From the NCBI RefSeq assembly GCF_013366925.1, contig NZ_JAALDK010000001.1, forward strand, positions 6,260,001-6,324,000: DNA of 64,000 bases, read 5' to 3'. Below, piece by piece: positions 1-8,382 of the stretch. A program made the translations under genes and the position numbers. Numbering within the stretch: the stretch's first letter is position 1; the number at the start of each line of letters is the position of its first letter. The stretch comes from Paraburkholderia youngii (GTDB lineage Bacteria > Pseudomonadota > Gammaproteobacteria > Burkholderiales > Burkholderiaceae). Below the pieces are notes generated by a model that saw only the letters and a list, made by a program, of their open reading frames with translations, did no database searches and had not been told where the DNA came from.

Positions 1-1
1 C

Positions 2-1873
2 ACCGCCAGCTGGCTGGCCGGCATTCATGCCGCGAGCGCGAGCGTGCCGGTCAAACTGGACGACCCGTACACCAACGAAGGCGAGACGCAGACCTTCACC
101 ATCAGCGCGGACGGCTCGTATGCGAAGCTCGATTCGATGACGCTGCGCGTGAACAACGAAGCCGGTGTCGAGCGGGTCGCGCAGCAATACGTCTGGTTCA
201 ACCGCAACATGGCCGACGTGCAGATCCTCGAGGCCTATACAGTCACCGCCGATGGTAAACGTCACGAGGTAGCGCCCGAGCAGATCCGCGACGTGCAGGA
301 AGTCCGTTCGTTCGACGCGCCGATGTTCCAGGACATCCAGGAAAAGGTGATAGTGTTCCCCGCGGTCGAACCCGGCGCTCGCGTGCATCTGACGTACCGC
401 AAGACGCAGCGGCAGCCGATCGTGCCTGGGGAATTCAGCGACTTCACGCCGCCCGACCTCGCGCCGACCCGCAACTTCCGCCTGATCTACGACCTGCCCG
501 CCGACAAGCCGTTGTACGCGGACGCGCGCGGCTTCAGCGCGGTGACGCCCATCACGCGCGACGGCCGCACGCGCTACGAATTCCGCTACGACAAGGCGCA
601 TTTCGACCGGCTCGAACGCGGCTCGATCGCGTACGTGTCGTACGGGGATCGGCTGATGGTGTCGACGTTTCCGAGCTATGCCGCGTTCGCCGCGTCCTAT
701 CGGAGCGCCGCGGCCGACCCGGGTACGCACGACGCCGCGATCACCCAGCTCGCGCAGCAGTTGACCGCGCACGATCACACCCCGCGCGACAAAGCCAAAA
801 CGCTGTACGACTGGGTTCGCCGCAATATCCGCTATGTCGCGATCTACGTCGGGCGAGGCTCCGTCGTGCCGCACAGCGCGAGCGCGATCCTCGCGAACCG
901 CTATGGCGATTGCAAGGACCACGTCGCGCTCTACGGCGCGCTGCTCGACGCGGTCGGCGTGCGCAACGAGCCGGCGCTGATCAGCAGCGGCACCATCTAC
1001 ACGCTGCCGAGCGTGCCCGGCTACGGCGTCATCAATCATGCGATCACGTGGCTGCCCGATTTGCAGACGTACGCGGATTCGACCGCGTCGAACGTCGAGT
1101 TCGGTTTTCTGCCTTCATCCGACATGAACCGTCCCACCGTGTTGATCGACGACGGCGTGCTAGCGCAAACACCGGCCACCGCGCAGATGTCGCGCAGCAC
1201 CGATCTCGCGATCAAGATCGAACCGGACGGCTCGGCGAGCTTCACGTATCGGCTGCAGGATGCCGGACCGTATGCCGAGCAGGCCCGCGCGCGGCTACGC
1301 ACGCAGACGCCCGGGCAACGAGAGGAATCGATTCAGGCCGAGTTGCGCAACGCGAATCTGCGCGGCACCGCGACGCTGACGACGAGCGACCTCAGCGCGG
1401 TCGACGGCCCGCTCACGCTGACGATGAAGGGGACGCTGGAAAGTCTCGTGGTGACCGGCATGACCGCATCGATCCCGGCCTTGACGAGCCTCGGCGGCGG
1501 CGTTGAGGCCGATACGCGCTACTGGCTCGGCGAACGCAAGCGCACGCAGCCGTTCGTGTGCCACAACCTCGCGATCCACGAACGCGCGCGCATCGAACTG
1601 CCGGCCAACTTCCGCGTGCTCGACATGCCGGAGGCGCAACGCACGCAGGACCGCTTCGTCGATTTCACGTCGGAGTACACGTTCGATCCGCTCAGCAACG
1701 TGGTCACGATGACGCGCGACGGCGCCACCCATTTCGACAGCGACGTGTGCACGCCCGATGATTTCACGCGCATGCGTCCCGCGATCGAAGCGATCGGACG
1801 GGACGTGCGCGCGGAGGTGATCGTCAGATCGACGCTGGTGGAGTCGTCGAACGTGGCGTCGCAGGCGCCTTGA
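2..1873 (+). CDS. DUF3857 / transglutaminase-like domain protein (5' partial)
   Basis: The reading frame is open from base 2, so the gene starts left of the window. A GTG at 44 lies inside the likely mature N-terminus and is probably not the true start. The N-terminal half resembles DUF3857. A transglutaminase-like core follows, with a candidate Cys-His-Asp triad: Cys at 911-913 in a YGDCKDH context, His at 1037-1039 and Asp at 1076-1078. A beta-rich C-terminal part closes the protein. Members are usually exported and their substrate is unknown; the missing N-terminus would show whether a signal peptide is present. It is convergent with the kinase gene downstream. The family call is firm; the function is not known. 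Confidence 0.85.
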   Translation, partial: TASWLAGIHAASASVPVKLDDPYTNEGETQTFTISADGSYAKLDSMTLRVNNEAGVERVAQQYVWFNRNMADVQILEAYTVTADGKRHEVAPEQIRDVQEVRSFDAPMFQDIQEKVIVFPAVEPGARVHLTYRKTQRQPIVPGEFSDFTPPDLAPTRNFRLIYDLPADKPLYADARGFSAVTPITRDGRTRYEFRYDKAHFDRLERGSIAYVSYGDRLMVSTFPSYAAFAASYRSAAADPGTHDAAITQLAQQLTAHDHTPRDKAKTLYDWVRRNIRYVAIYVGRGSVVPHSASAILANRYGDCKDHVALYGALLDAVGVRNEPALISSGTIYTLPSVPGYGVINHAITWLPDLQTYADSTASNVEFGFLPSSDMNRPTVLIDDGVLAQTPATAQMSRSTDLAIKIEPDGSASFTYRLQDAGPYAEQARARLRTQTPGQREESIQAELRNANLRGTATLTTSDLSAVDGPLTLTMKGTLESLVVTGMTASIPALTSLGGGVEADTRYWLGERKRTQPFVCHNLAIHERARIELPANFRVLDMPEAQRTQDRFVDFTSEYTFDPLSNVVTMTRDGATHFDSDVCTPDDFTRMRPAIEAIGRDVRAEVIVRSTLVESSNVASQAP

Positions 1874-1879
1874 CCATCA

Positions 1880-1893
1880 ACGCGTTAACGCGT
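1880..1893. repeat. 14-bp perfect palindrome between convergent genes
   Basis: ACGCGTTAACGCGT is a perfect palindrome in the 19-bp gap between two convergent genes. Its last base is the first base of the kinase stop triplet on the minus strand. No T-run follows on either side, so it is not an obvious intrinsic terminator. Confidence 0.5.
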
Positions 1894-2930
1894 CAAACCG
1901 GCCACAACGGCCCTTCCTGCATCGCGCCGATCTGCTCGCGCATCTCGAGGATGCGGTCCTCCCAGTAGCGCTGGGTGTTGAACCATGGAAACGCCGCTGG
2001 AAACGCCGGATCGTTCCAGCGGCGGGCGAGCCACGCCTGATAGTGAATCAGCCGCAACGTGCGAAGCGCTTCGATCAGATACAGTTCGCGCGGCTCGAAC
2101 TCGCAGAAATCCTCGTAGCCGGCGAGCAGATCGGCGAGCGCGCGCGACGCCTCCGCGCGTTCACCCGGTAGCAGCAGCCACAGGTCCTGAATCGCGGGAC
2201 CCATGCGGCTGTCGTCGAAATCGACGAAATGCGGGCCCGCATCGGTCCACAACAGGTTACTCGGATGACAGTCGCCATGCAGACGCAATGTGCGAATCTC
2301 GCCGGCCCGCTCGAACGCACGCGCGACGCCTTCGAGCGCGAGATTCACGACGGTTTCCCACGCGGTGCGCAGGTCGTCGGGCACGAAACGATGCGCGAGC
2401 AGGAAGTCGCGCGGCTCGTAGCCGAACGTGTCGATGTTCAGCGCGGGACGTTCCGCGTAGTCCTGGGTTTGCCCGATCGCATGAATGCGTCCGATGAAAC
2501 GTCCGAGCCATTCGAGCGTGTCGCGCCGGTCGAGATCCGGCGCGCGACCTCCGCGTCGCTCGAAGACCGAGAAGCGGAAACCGTCGAAGCTATGCAGTGT
2601 GCGGCCATCGAGCATGCGCGCAGGCACGGCCGGAATCTCGCGCGCGGCGAGTTCGGCGACGAACGCGTGCTCTTCGAGAATCGCCGCGTCGCTCCAACGC
2701 TCGGGACGATAGAACTTCGCGACCACTGGCGGACCGTCTTCGACGCCGACCTGATAGACGCGATTTTCGTAGCTGTTGAGCGGCAGCAGACGGCCGTCGG
2801 TCCGCACGCCGGACGTTGCGAGCACGCCGTCGATCGCGTCCAGCACGGTTTCCGGCGTGAGCCGCGCGAACGGCACGGCGCCATCGGCGCCGGCCTCAGG
2901 ATGGAAATTATCGGGAATGGTGTCGTTCAT
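1893..2930 (-). CDS. srkA: Stress-response Ser/Thr protein kinase, SrkA/YihE type
   Basis: This is a 345-residue aminoglycoside-phosphotransferase-fold kinase of the SrkA (YihE, RdoA) family. Members phosphorylate proteins on Ser/Thr and protect cells under envelope and oxidative stress. The catalytic loop HGDCHPSN lies at residues 218-225 (Asp220) and the metal-binding DFDD at 237-240. Length matches the family (about 330). An in-frame extension runs up to 2996. I chose the ATG at 2930 because the protein then begins close to the conserved part, although the ribosome site there is weak. No partner gene is adjacent; the SrkA name rests on family features only. Confidence 0.85.
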   Translation of the reverse strand: MNDTIPDNFHPEAGADGAVPFARLTPETVLDAIDGVLATSGVRTDGRLLPLNSYENRVYQVGVEDGPPVVAKFYRPERWSDAAILEEHAFVAELAAREIPAVPARMLDGRTLHSFDGFRFSVFERRGGRAPDLDRRDTLEWLGRFIGRIHAIGQTQDYAERPALNIDTFGYEPRDFLLAHRFVPDDLRTAWETVVNLALEGVARAFERAGEIRTLRLHGDCHPSNLLWTDAGPHFVDFDDSRMGPAIQDLWLLLPGERAEASRALADLLAGYEDFCEFEPRELYLIEALRTLRLIHYQAWLARRWNDPAFPAAFPWFNTQRYWEDRILEMREQIGAMQEGPLWPV

Positions 2931-3147
2931 GCCCCGCATTGTGCGCCGCGCCGCGGCTAAAGACGAGGGCGACGGCTCGCAATGCGTGCGTGGCACGCTG
3001 GAAATACGGGCTGATTTGCGGCGCGCCGTGAATCGACGCGCGCATCAACCCGCAGCGATGCTGGCGAGCCGATCTCACCTTACAACATCACTACAACCCA
3101 CTCCTGCGTGTCACACAACGGCAATGAGCAACAGGTAAGCCTCTCGT

Positions 3148-3360
3148 TCAATGCGTCTGCGCGCCGGCCGGACGTATCAGGTCGCCGGTATCGATCAGGT
3201 CTTCGAGGAAAAAGGGTTCGGTATTGAGCTGCCGCGATGCGCCGGGTTCGCCGGCGTACCACGCCACCATCGCCATGTCGCCAAGAATGCGCATGACGAT
3301 TCCGCGCGCGCCTTGCGGCACGGCGATATGTACCGATCGGACAATGGAACCGACTTCCAT
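3148..3360 (-). CDS. Small conserved hypothetical protein (70 aa)
   Basis: A 70-residue soluble protein with no signal peptide or membrane segment. It is preceded by a GGGGA-type ribosome site about 6 bases upstream of the ATG. The sequence looks like a compact beta-rich fold: N-terminal alternating hydrophobics (VRSVHIAVP, GIVMRIL) and an acidic middle (EPFFLEDLID). I recall no named family. Composition and ribosome site make it a credible gene. It stands alone between the kinase and the efflux operon; function unknown. Confidence 0.65.
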   Translation of the reverse strand: MEVGSIVRSVHIAVPQGARGIVMRILGDMAMVAWYAGEPGASRQLNTEPFFLEDLIDTGDLIRPAGAQTH

Positions 3361-3606
3361 GATAATTCCCCGCTTCCCTTAGCCGGCTTTATGATTTCAC
3401 GCCGGTCGAGGTGATGATAAAAACGCCGCTTCGCATTGGACGTTGCGTGCGCACTTAATCTGTCGCGCGCCTGGCGCGTGAGAGCTTCGAGTCATTGTTC
3501 CCGCTTTGCGGGGCTTTGGGAAGGCGAATAGAAGGCTTTCACCAGTCGTTTCGCCCTATTCCCATTACGCTGCGCACGGCCGATGATTTCGGCGTCAGAC
3601 GTCGTA
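3361..3606. other. Intergenic region upstream of the efflux operon
   Basis: This and the following small ORF fill the 419 bases between the 70-aa gene and the RND permease. No regulator gene of TetR, MarR or LysR type is present. A small CCCGC-TTT-GCGGG hairpin lies at 3501-3513. I cannot point to a convincing promoter. Confidence 0.4.
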
Positions 3607-3777
3607 ATGAAGACCATCATAAACCCTGCGGGGGGAGACATCAAAAACGTGCATTGCCAGAACGATCTGCCAGATGCGGGTGAGGCGCAGCCTCGCACCT
3701 GTCTTCGCGCCCACGGGCGCGCCTGCGTTTCCGATCCACGCGGCGCGGCCGCGGCTGATTTCATTCGTCGGCGCTAG
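3607..3777 (+). CDS. Possible small upstream ORF coupled to the RND permease
   Basis: A 56-codon ORF begins MKTIINPAGGD and ends with TAG at 3775-3777, two bases before the permease ATG at 3780. The permease has no purine-rich ribosome site of its own just upstream, so ribosomes ending this ORF could re-initiate there. The ORF lacks a strong ribosome site itself. A further in-frame start at 3583 and a GTG at 3649, preceded by a G-rich stretch, are alternatives. Its C-terminal half is Arg/Ala rich and it matches no family I recognise. It may be a leader peptide or a chance ORF. Confidence 0.3.
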   Translation: MKTIINPAGGDIKNVHCQNDLPDAGEAQPRTCLRAHGRACVSDPRGAAAADFIRRR

Positions 3778-3779
3778 TC

Positions 3780-6700
3780 ATGTGGATCGTTCGTCTCGCG
3801 CTACGGCGCCCCTATACGTTCGTCGTGCTGGCGCTGTTGTTGCTGATCGTCGGGCCGTTGACGATTCTGCGCACGCCCACCGACATCTTTCCGAACATCG
3901 ATATTCCGGTGCTGTCGGTGATCTGGTCGTACAACGGCCTGCCCGCCGACGAAATGGAGCGGCGCATCGCGCTGAACTACGAGCGCGGCTTGTCGGTGGC
4001 GGTCAACGATATCGAACACACGGAATCGACGTCGCTGAACGGCATCACGGTCATCAAGATCTTTTTCCAGCCGGGCGCGAATATCGACGAAGCGCTCGCG
4101 CAGGTCACCGCGCTGTCGCAGTCGCAAGTGCGCTCGCTGCCGCCCGGCATCACGCCGCCGTTCATCCTGCGCTACAACGCGTCGACGGTACCGATTCTGC
4201 GGCTCGCGTTGTCGTCCGCGTCGCTGACCGAGCAGGAGCTGTTCGACTTCGGCAATAACTTCCTGAAGACGCAGCTCGCCACCGTACCGGGTGCATCCGC
4301 GCCGCTGCCGTATGGCGGCAAGCAACGGCAGATCATGATCGATATCGATTCGCGCAAGCTGCAGGAGCGCAATCTGTCGCCGATGGACGTGGTCAGCGCG
4401 GTCTCCGCGCAGAACCTGATTCTGCCTTCTGGCACCGCGAAAATCGGCTCGACCGAGTACTCGGTGGTAATGAACGGCAGCCCCGATTCGCTCGCCGGGC
4501 TGAACAACATTCCGATCCGCACCACCGCAAACGGCACCGTCTATATCCGCGACGTCGCGCACGTGCGCGACGGCTACCAGCCGCAGACCAACATCGTGCG
4601 CGTGAACGGCCAGCGCGCCGCGCTGCTGACGATCAACAAAAGCGGCAACACGTCCACGCTCGATATCGTCGACCGCATCAAGACGATGATGCCGACGCTG
4701 CGCAATCTGGTGCCGCCGTCGCTGAATATCGACCCTGTCGCCGACCAGTCGCTGTTCGTGCGTGCATCGGTAGAGGGCGTATTGCGTGAAGCGCTGATCG
4801 CCGCGTGCCTGACGGGCCTGATGATTCTGCTGTTCCTCGGCAACTGGCGCGCGACGCTGATCATCGCGGTATCGATTCCGTTGTCGATGATCACGTCGAT
4901 CATCGCGTTGTCGGCGCTCGGCCAGACGATCAACATCATGACGCTCGGCGGGCTCGCGCTCGCGGTCGGGATTCTGGTCGACGATGCGACCGTCGCGATC
5001 GAGAACATCAGCCATCAGCTCGAACAGGGCAAGACGCTAGAGCAGGCGATTCTCGACGGCGCGCATCAGATCGCGATTCCGACACTCGTGTCGACGTTGT
5101 CGATCTGTATCGTGTTCGTGCCGATGTTTCTGCTCACCGGTGTCGCGCACTACCTGTTCATTCCGCTCGCCGAAGCGGTGGTGTTCGCGATGCTCGCGTC
5201 GTACTTCTTCTCGCGTACGCTCGTGCCGACGCTCGCGAAGTATCTGCTGCGCTATCACCACAAGCCCGCTGATCTGCATCACGCGCCGGCGCAAACACGC
5301 AATCCGTTCATGCGCGTGCACTATGCGTTCGAGCGCGGTTTCTCGCGCTTGCGCGAGCGCTATCGCGTGTTTCTCGAAGCGCGTATCGCGCGGCCGGGTC
5401 TGTTCGTCACGCTGTTTCTCGTGTGCTGTGGCGCGTCGCTGCTGTTGCTGCCGTTTATCGGCCGCGACTTTTTCCCCGCCGTCGATGCCGGCACGATCGC
5501 ACTGCACATGCGCGCGAAAACCGGCATGCGGGTCGAGGAAACCGCGGTGCTGACCGATCGAGTCGATGCGCGCATCCGCCAGCTGATTCCGGCCGGCGAA
5601 CTGCATTCGATCATCGACAACATCGGCCTGCCGGTGTCGGGTATCAACCTGTCGTACAGCAACACGGGCACGATCGGCACCTCCGACTCGGACATCCTGA
5701 TCACGCTGAATCCCGAACATCATCCGAGCACCGGCTATGTGCGCACCTTGCGGCGCACGCTCACCGACGAATTCCCCGGCGTGCAGTTCGCGTTTCTGCC
5801 GGCCGATATCGTCAGTCAGACGCTGAACTTCGGCATGCCGTCGGCGATCGACATCCAGATCGTCGGCCGTGAGGTGGCCGCCAATCGTGCGTTCGCCGCG
5901 AAGCTGCTGAACCGTCTGCGCACGGTGCCGGGACTCGTCGATGCGCGCATCCAGCAGCCCGCCGATCTGCCGCGGATTTTCATCGACGTCGATCGCACGC
6001 GCGCGCAGCAAGCGGGCTTTTCGCAGCGCGATATCGCGAGCAATCTGCTGATCACGCTGTCGGGCAGCCAGCAGACCACGCCGACGTTCTGGCTCAACCC
6101 GCGTAACGGCGTCAGCTACAACGTGATCACGGAGGCGCCGCAATACACGATCGATTCGTTGCAATCGCTCGCGAACATCCCGTTGAACGCCAACGGGCGC
6201 AACAACATTCTCGGCTCGCTCGCGACGATGCGCCGCGAAGCCAGCAACGCGGTGCTCACGCACTACAACGCGCAAACCACGATCGACATCTACGGCACCG
6301 CCGACGGCCGGGACCTCGGCGGCGTGTCCGACGACATCCGCAGGATCATCGACGAATCGAAAGCCGAGCTGCCGAAGAGCTCGACGATCGAACTGCGCGG
6401 CCAGGTGCAAACGATGAACGAGTCGTTCTCGGGCCTGCTCGCCGGTCTGCTGTTCGCGGTGCTGCTCGTGTATCTGCTGATCGTCGTCAATTTCCAGTCG
6501 TGGCTCGATCCGTTCATCATCATCACCGCGCTGCCGGGCGCGCTCGCGGGTATCGTGTGGATGCTGTTCCTCACGCACACCACACTGTCGATCCCGGCCC
6601 TCACCGGCGCGATCATGTGTATCGGCATCGCGACCGCGAACTCGATTCTGGTGATCAGCTTCGCGCGCGAACAGCTGCTGCTGCACGGCGACGCGACCCG

Positions 6701-6962
6701 CGCGGCGATCGAAGCGGGCTTCACGCGTTTCCGCCCGGTGCTGATGACCGCGCTCGCGATGGTGATCGGCATGGTGCCGATGGCGATCGGTCTCGGCGAA
6801 GGCGGCGAGCAGAATGCGCCGCTCGGGCGCGCGGTGATCGGCGGGCTCGCGGTCGGCACGCTGGCCACGCTGATCTTCGTGCCGGTGGTGTTCTCGATGA
6901 TCTATCGACGGCTCGCGGCGCGGCATCAGCGGGCCGCGGAACACGTGGTGCAGAAGCCATGA
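3780..6962 (+). CDS. RND multidrug efflux permease (HAE1 family)
   Basis: This 1060-residue inner-membrane proton/drug antiporter has the AcrB/MexB architecture: an N-terminal membrane helix, a large periplasmic loop, a block of helices, a second periplasmic loop and a second block. The proton-relay Asp-Asp pair sits in a GILVDDATVAIENI context, typical of the HAE1 group. The start at 3780 gives the expected N-terminus (MWIVRLALRRP). It is the first gene of a three-gene pump operon, ahead of its adaptor, whereas the commonest order puts the adaptor first. Substrate cannot be read from sequence. No local repressor gene is seen. Confidence 0.95.
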   Translation: MWIVRLALRRPYTFVVLALLLLIVGPLTILRTPTDIFPNIDIPVLSVIWSYNGLPADEMERRIALNYERGLSVAVNDIEHTESTSLNGITVIKIFFQPGANIDEALAQVTALSQSQVRSLPPGITPPFILRYNASTVPILRLALSSASLTEQELFDFGNNFLKTQLATVPGASAPLPYGGKQRQIMIDIDSRKLQERNLSPMDVVSAVSAQNLILPSGTAKIGSTEYSVVMNGSPDSLAGLNNIPIRTTANGTVYIRDVAHVRDGYQPQTNIVRVNGQRAALLTINKSGNTSTLDIVDRIKTMMPTLRNLVPPSLNIDPVADQSLFVRASVEGVLREALIAACLTGLMILLFLGNWRATLIIAVSIPLSMITSIIALSALGQTINIMTLGGLALAVGILVDDATVAIENISHQLEQGKTLEQAILDGAHQIAIPTLVSTLSICIVFVPMFLLTGVAHYLFIPLAEAVVFAMLASYFFSRTLVPTLAKYLLRYHHKPADLHHAPAQTRNPFMRVHYAFERGFSRLRERYRVFLEARIARPGLFVTLFLVCCGASLLLLPFIGRDFFPAVDAGTIALHMRAKTGMRVEETAVLTDRVDARIRQLIPAGELHSIIDNIGLPVSGINLSYSNTGTIGTSDSDILITLNPEHHPSTGYVRTLRRTLTDEFPGVQFAFLPADIVSQTLNFGMPSAIDIQIVGREVAANRAFAAKLLNRLRTVPGLVDARIQQPADLPRIFIDVDRTRAQQAGFSQRDIASNLLITLSGSQQTTPTFWLNPRNGVSYNVITEAPQYTIDSLQSLANIPLNANGRNNILGSLATMRREASNAVLTHYNAQTTIDIYGTADGRDLGGVSDDIRRIIDESKAELPKSSTIELRGQVQTMNESFSGLLAGLLFAVLLVYLLIVVNFQSWLDPFIIITALPGALAGIVWMLFLTHTTLSIPALTGAIMCIGIATANSILVISFAREQLLLHGDATRAAIEAGFTRFRPVLMTALAMVIGMVPMAIGLGEGGEQNAPLGRAVIGGLAVGTLATLIFVPVVFSMIYRRLAARHQRAAEHVVQKP

Positions 6963-7065
6963 ACATCCAGCACGCGATGACCGTACCAACTGGCACGCGC
7001 AACATGCGATGCCACGACACAAGAGGCAGCCTCGACTGCCCATGCAATTTCGAAGGGGAAGCTTG

Positions 7066-8382
7066 ATGGAAGCACAACGTCCCGGCGGCTCGGGTTCGGG
7101 TTCAGGCTCTGGCTCTGGCGGTCACGCCGCGCACGATCCGGCGAAAGCGCGACGCACGCGCCTGATCATGATCGCCGCCGCCGTCGCGGTGCTCGCGCTC
7201 GCCGCGCAAGGCATCTGGTCGCGCCACGATGCGCATGCGGCGCTCGAACGCGATGCCGAGCACACGAGCCAGATAAGCGTCGAAGTCGTGCAGCCGCAGA
7301 AGTCGTCGGCCGGGTTCGATCTGACGTTGCCCGGCAACGTGCAGGCCTTCCTCGACACGCCGATCTACGCACGCACCAACGGCTATCTGAAGAAGTGGTA
7401 CGCCGACATCGGCGCGCGCGTGAAGAGCGGCCAGTTGCTCGCGGAAATCGACACGCCCGAAATCGACGACCAGTTGCGCGCCGCCCGCGCCGATCTCGCC
7501 AACGCCGAAGCGAATTACGCGCTGGCGAAGAGCACCGCGGATCGCTGGACGGAAATGTTCAGAAGCAAGTCGGTGTCGAAGCAGGAGACCGACGAAAAAG
7601 TCGGCGACATGCTCGCGAAAAAGGCCACGCTCGACGCCGCGCGTTTCAACGTCGCAAGACTCGAAAAGACCCAGTCGTTCCAGAAAGTCTATGCGCCGTT
7701 CGACGGCACCGTGACCGCGCGCAACGTCGACGTCGGCGCGCTGATCGACGCGGGCAGCTCGGGCGGTCCCGCGAAGGAACTGTTTCATGTCGCGCAGGCG
7801 GACCGGCTGCGCGTCTATGTGAACGTGCCGCAAGCGTACGCGCAGCAGGTGCGCGCGCAGCAGAGCGCGTTTCTGACGCTGACCGAGATGCCGTCGCGGC
7901 ACTATCCGGGCACGGTCGCGCGCACCGCCGGCGCGGTCGATCCGCAGCAGCGCACGATGCTCGTCGAAGTCGACGTCGACAATCGCAGCGGCGAGCTGTT
8001 GCCGGGCGCGTACGCGCAGGTGCATTTCGCGCTCGGCGCGGGCACGGCGTCGTTCACGCTGCCAGGCAACGCGCTGCTGTTCCGCCCCGACGGCGTCAAG
8101 GTCGCGACCGTCGATCCCCAGCACAAGGTGAAGCTGCTGCCGGTATCGCTCGGCACGGACTTCGGCACGCGCGTCGCGATCGTGGCGGGCTTGCAGGGCA
8201 ACGAGCAGGTGATCCTGAATCCGCAGGATTCGATCGTCGATGGCGCACCGGTGCGCATCGTGCCGCGCAAGGCGGAAGACGGTCCGGCTTCGGAAGGCGC
8301 GGCTGGAGCCGCCGGTGCGACCGGCGCGGCGGCCAGCTCGCCGGCGACGCTAGCCGGCGCGCGGCCGGGCGCGAGGACGTGA
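7066..8382 (+). CDS. RND periplasmic adaptor (membrane fusion protein)
   Basis: A 438-residue HlyD/AcrA-family adaptor bridging the permease and the outer-membrane channel. It has one N-terminal membrane helix (about residues 32-49) rather than a lipobox, then a biotinyl-lipoyl-like region, an alpha-helical hairpin (about 125-200), a beta-barrel and a disordered Ala/Gly-rich C-terminus. The ATG at 7066 follows an AAGGGGA ribosome site; an upstream in-frame ATG at 7009 lacks one. Residues 7-19, before the helix, are a Gly-Ser run encoded by near-identical 6-base units (7087-7121). The stop codon overlaps the next start. Confidence 0.93.
   Translation: MEAQRPGGSGSGSGSGSGGHAAHDPAKARRTRLIMIAAAVAVLALAAQGIWSRHDAHAALERDAEHTSQISVEVVQPQKSSAGFDLTLPGNVQAFLDTPIYARTNGYLKKWYADIGARVKSGQLLAEIDTPEIDDQLRAARADLANAEANYALAKSTADRWTEMFRSKSVSKQETDEKVGDMLAKKATLDAARFNVARLEKTQSFQKVYAPFDGTVTARNVDVGALIDAGSSGGPAKELFHVAQADRLRVYVNVPQAYAQQVRAQQSAFLTLTEMPSRHYPGTVARTAGAVDPQQRTMLVEVDVDNRSGELLPGAYAQVHFALGAGTASFTLPGNALLFRPDGVKVATVDPQHKVKLLPVSLGTDFGTRVAIVAGLQGNEQVILNPQDSIVDGAPVRIVPRKAEDGPASEGAAGAAGATGAAASSPATLAGARPGART
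7087..7121 (+). repeat. GGNTCN hexanucleotide run coding Gly-Ser repeats
   Basis: Tandem 6-base units of the form GG(T/C)TC(N) encode a Gly-Ser stretch in the cytoplasmic N-terminus of the adaptor. Unit changes would keep the frame, so length can vary without breaking the gene. Confidence 0.5.

Noticed and set aside
910..1506. Long Arg-rich ORF inside the transglutaminase gene
   Set aside because: It is a shadow frame of a well-supported gene, with the Arg/Ala bias typical of high-GC off-frames. The same reasoning removed several hundred other overlapping frames.
1880..1893. parS or dif-like chromosome site
   Set aside because: The palindrome does not match the parS consensus GTTTCACGTGAAAC or the 28-bp dif layout.
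5037..7043. 668-codon minus-strand ORF under the RND permease
   Set aside because: Arg/His/Asp-rich antisense frame without ribosome site or recognisable domain.
7395..8381. N-terminal extension of the outer-membrane efflux protein across the adaptor gene
   Set aside because: Open frame only by GC bias. The lipobox and NodT-like start lie just after 8382, and the extension overlaps a firm gene.
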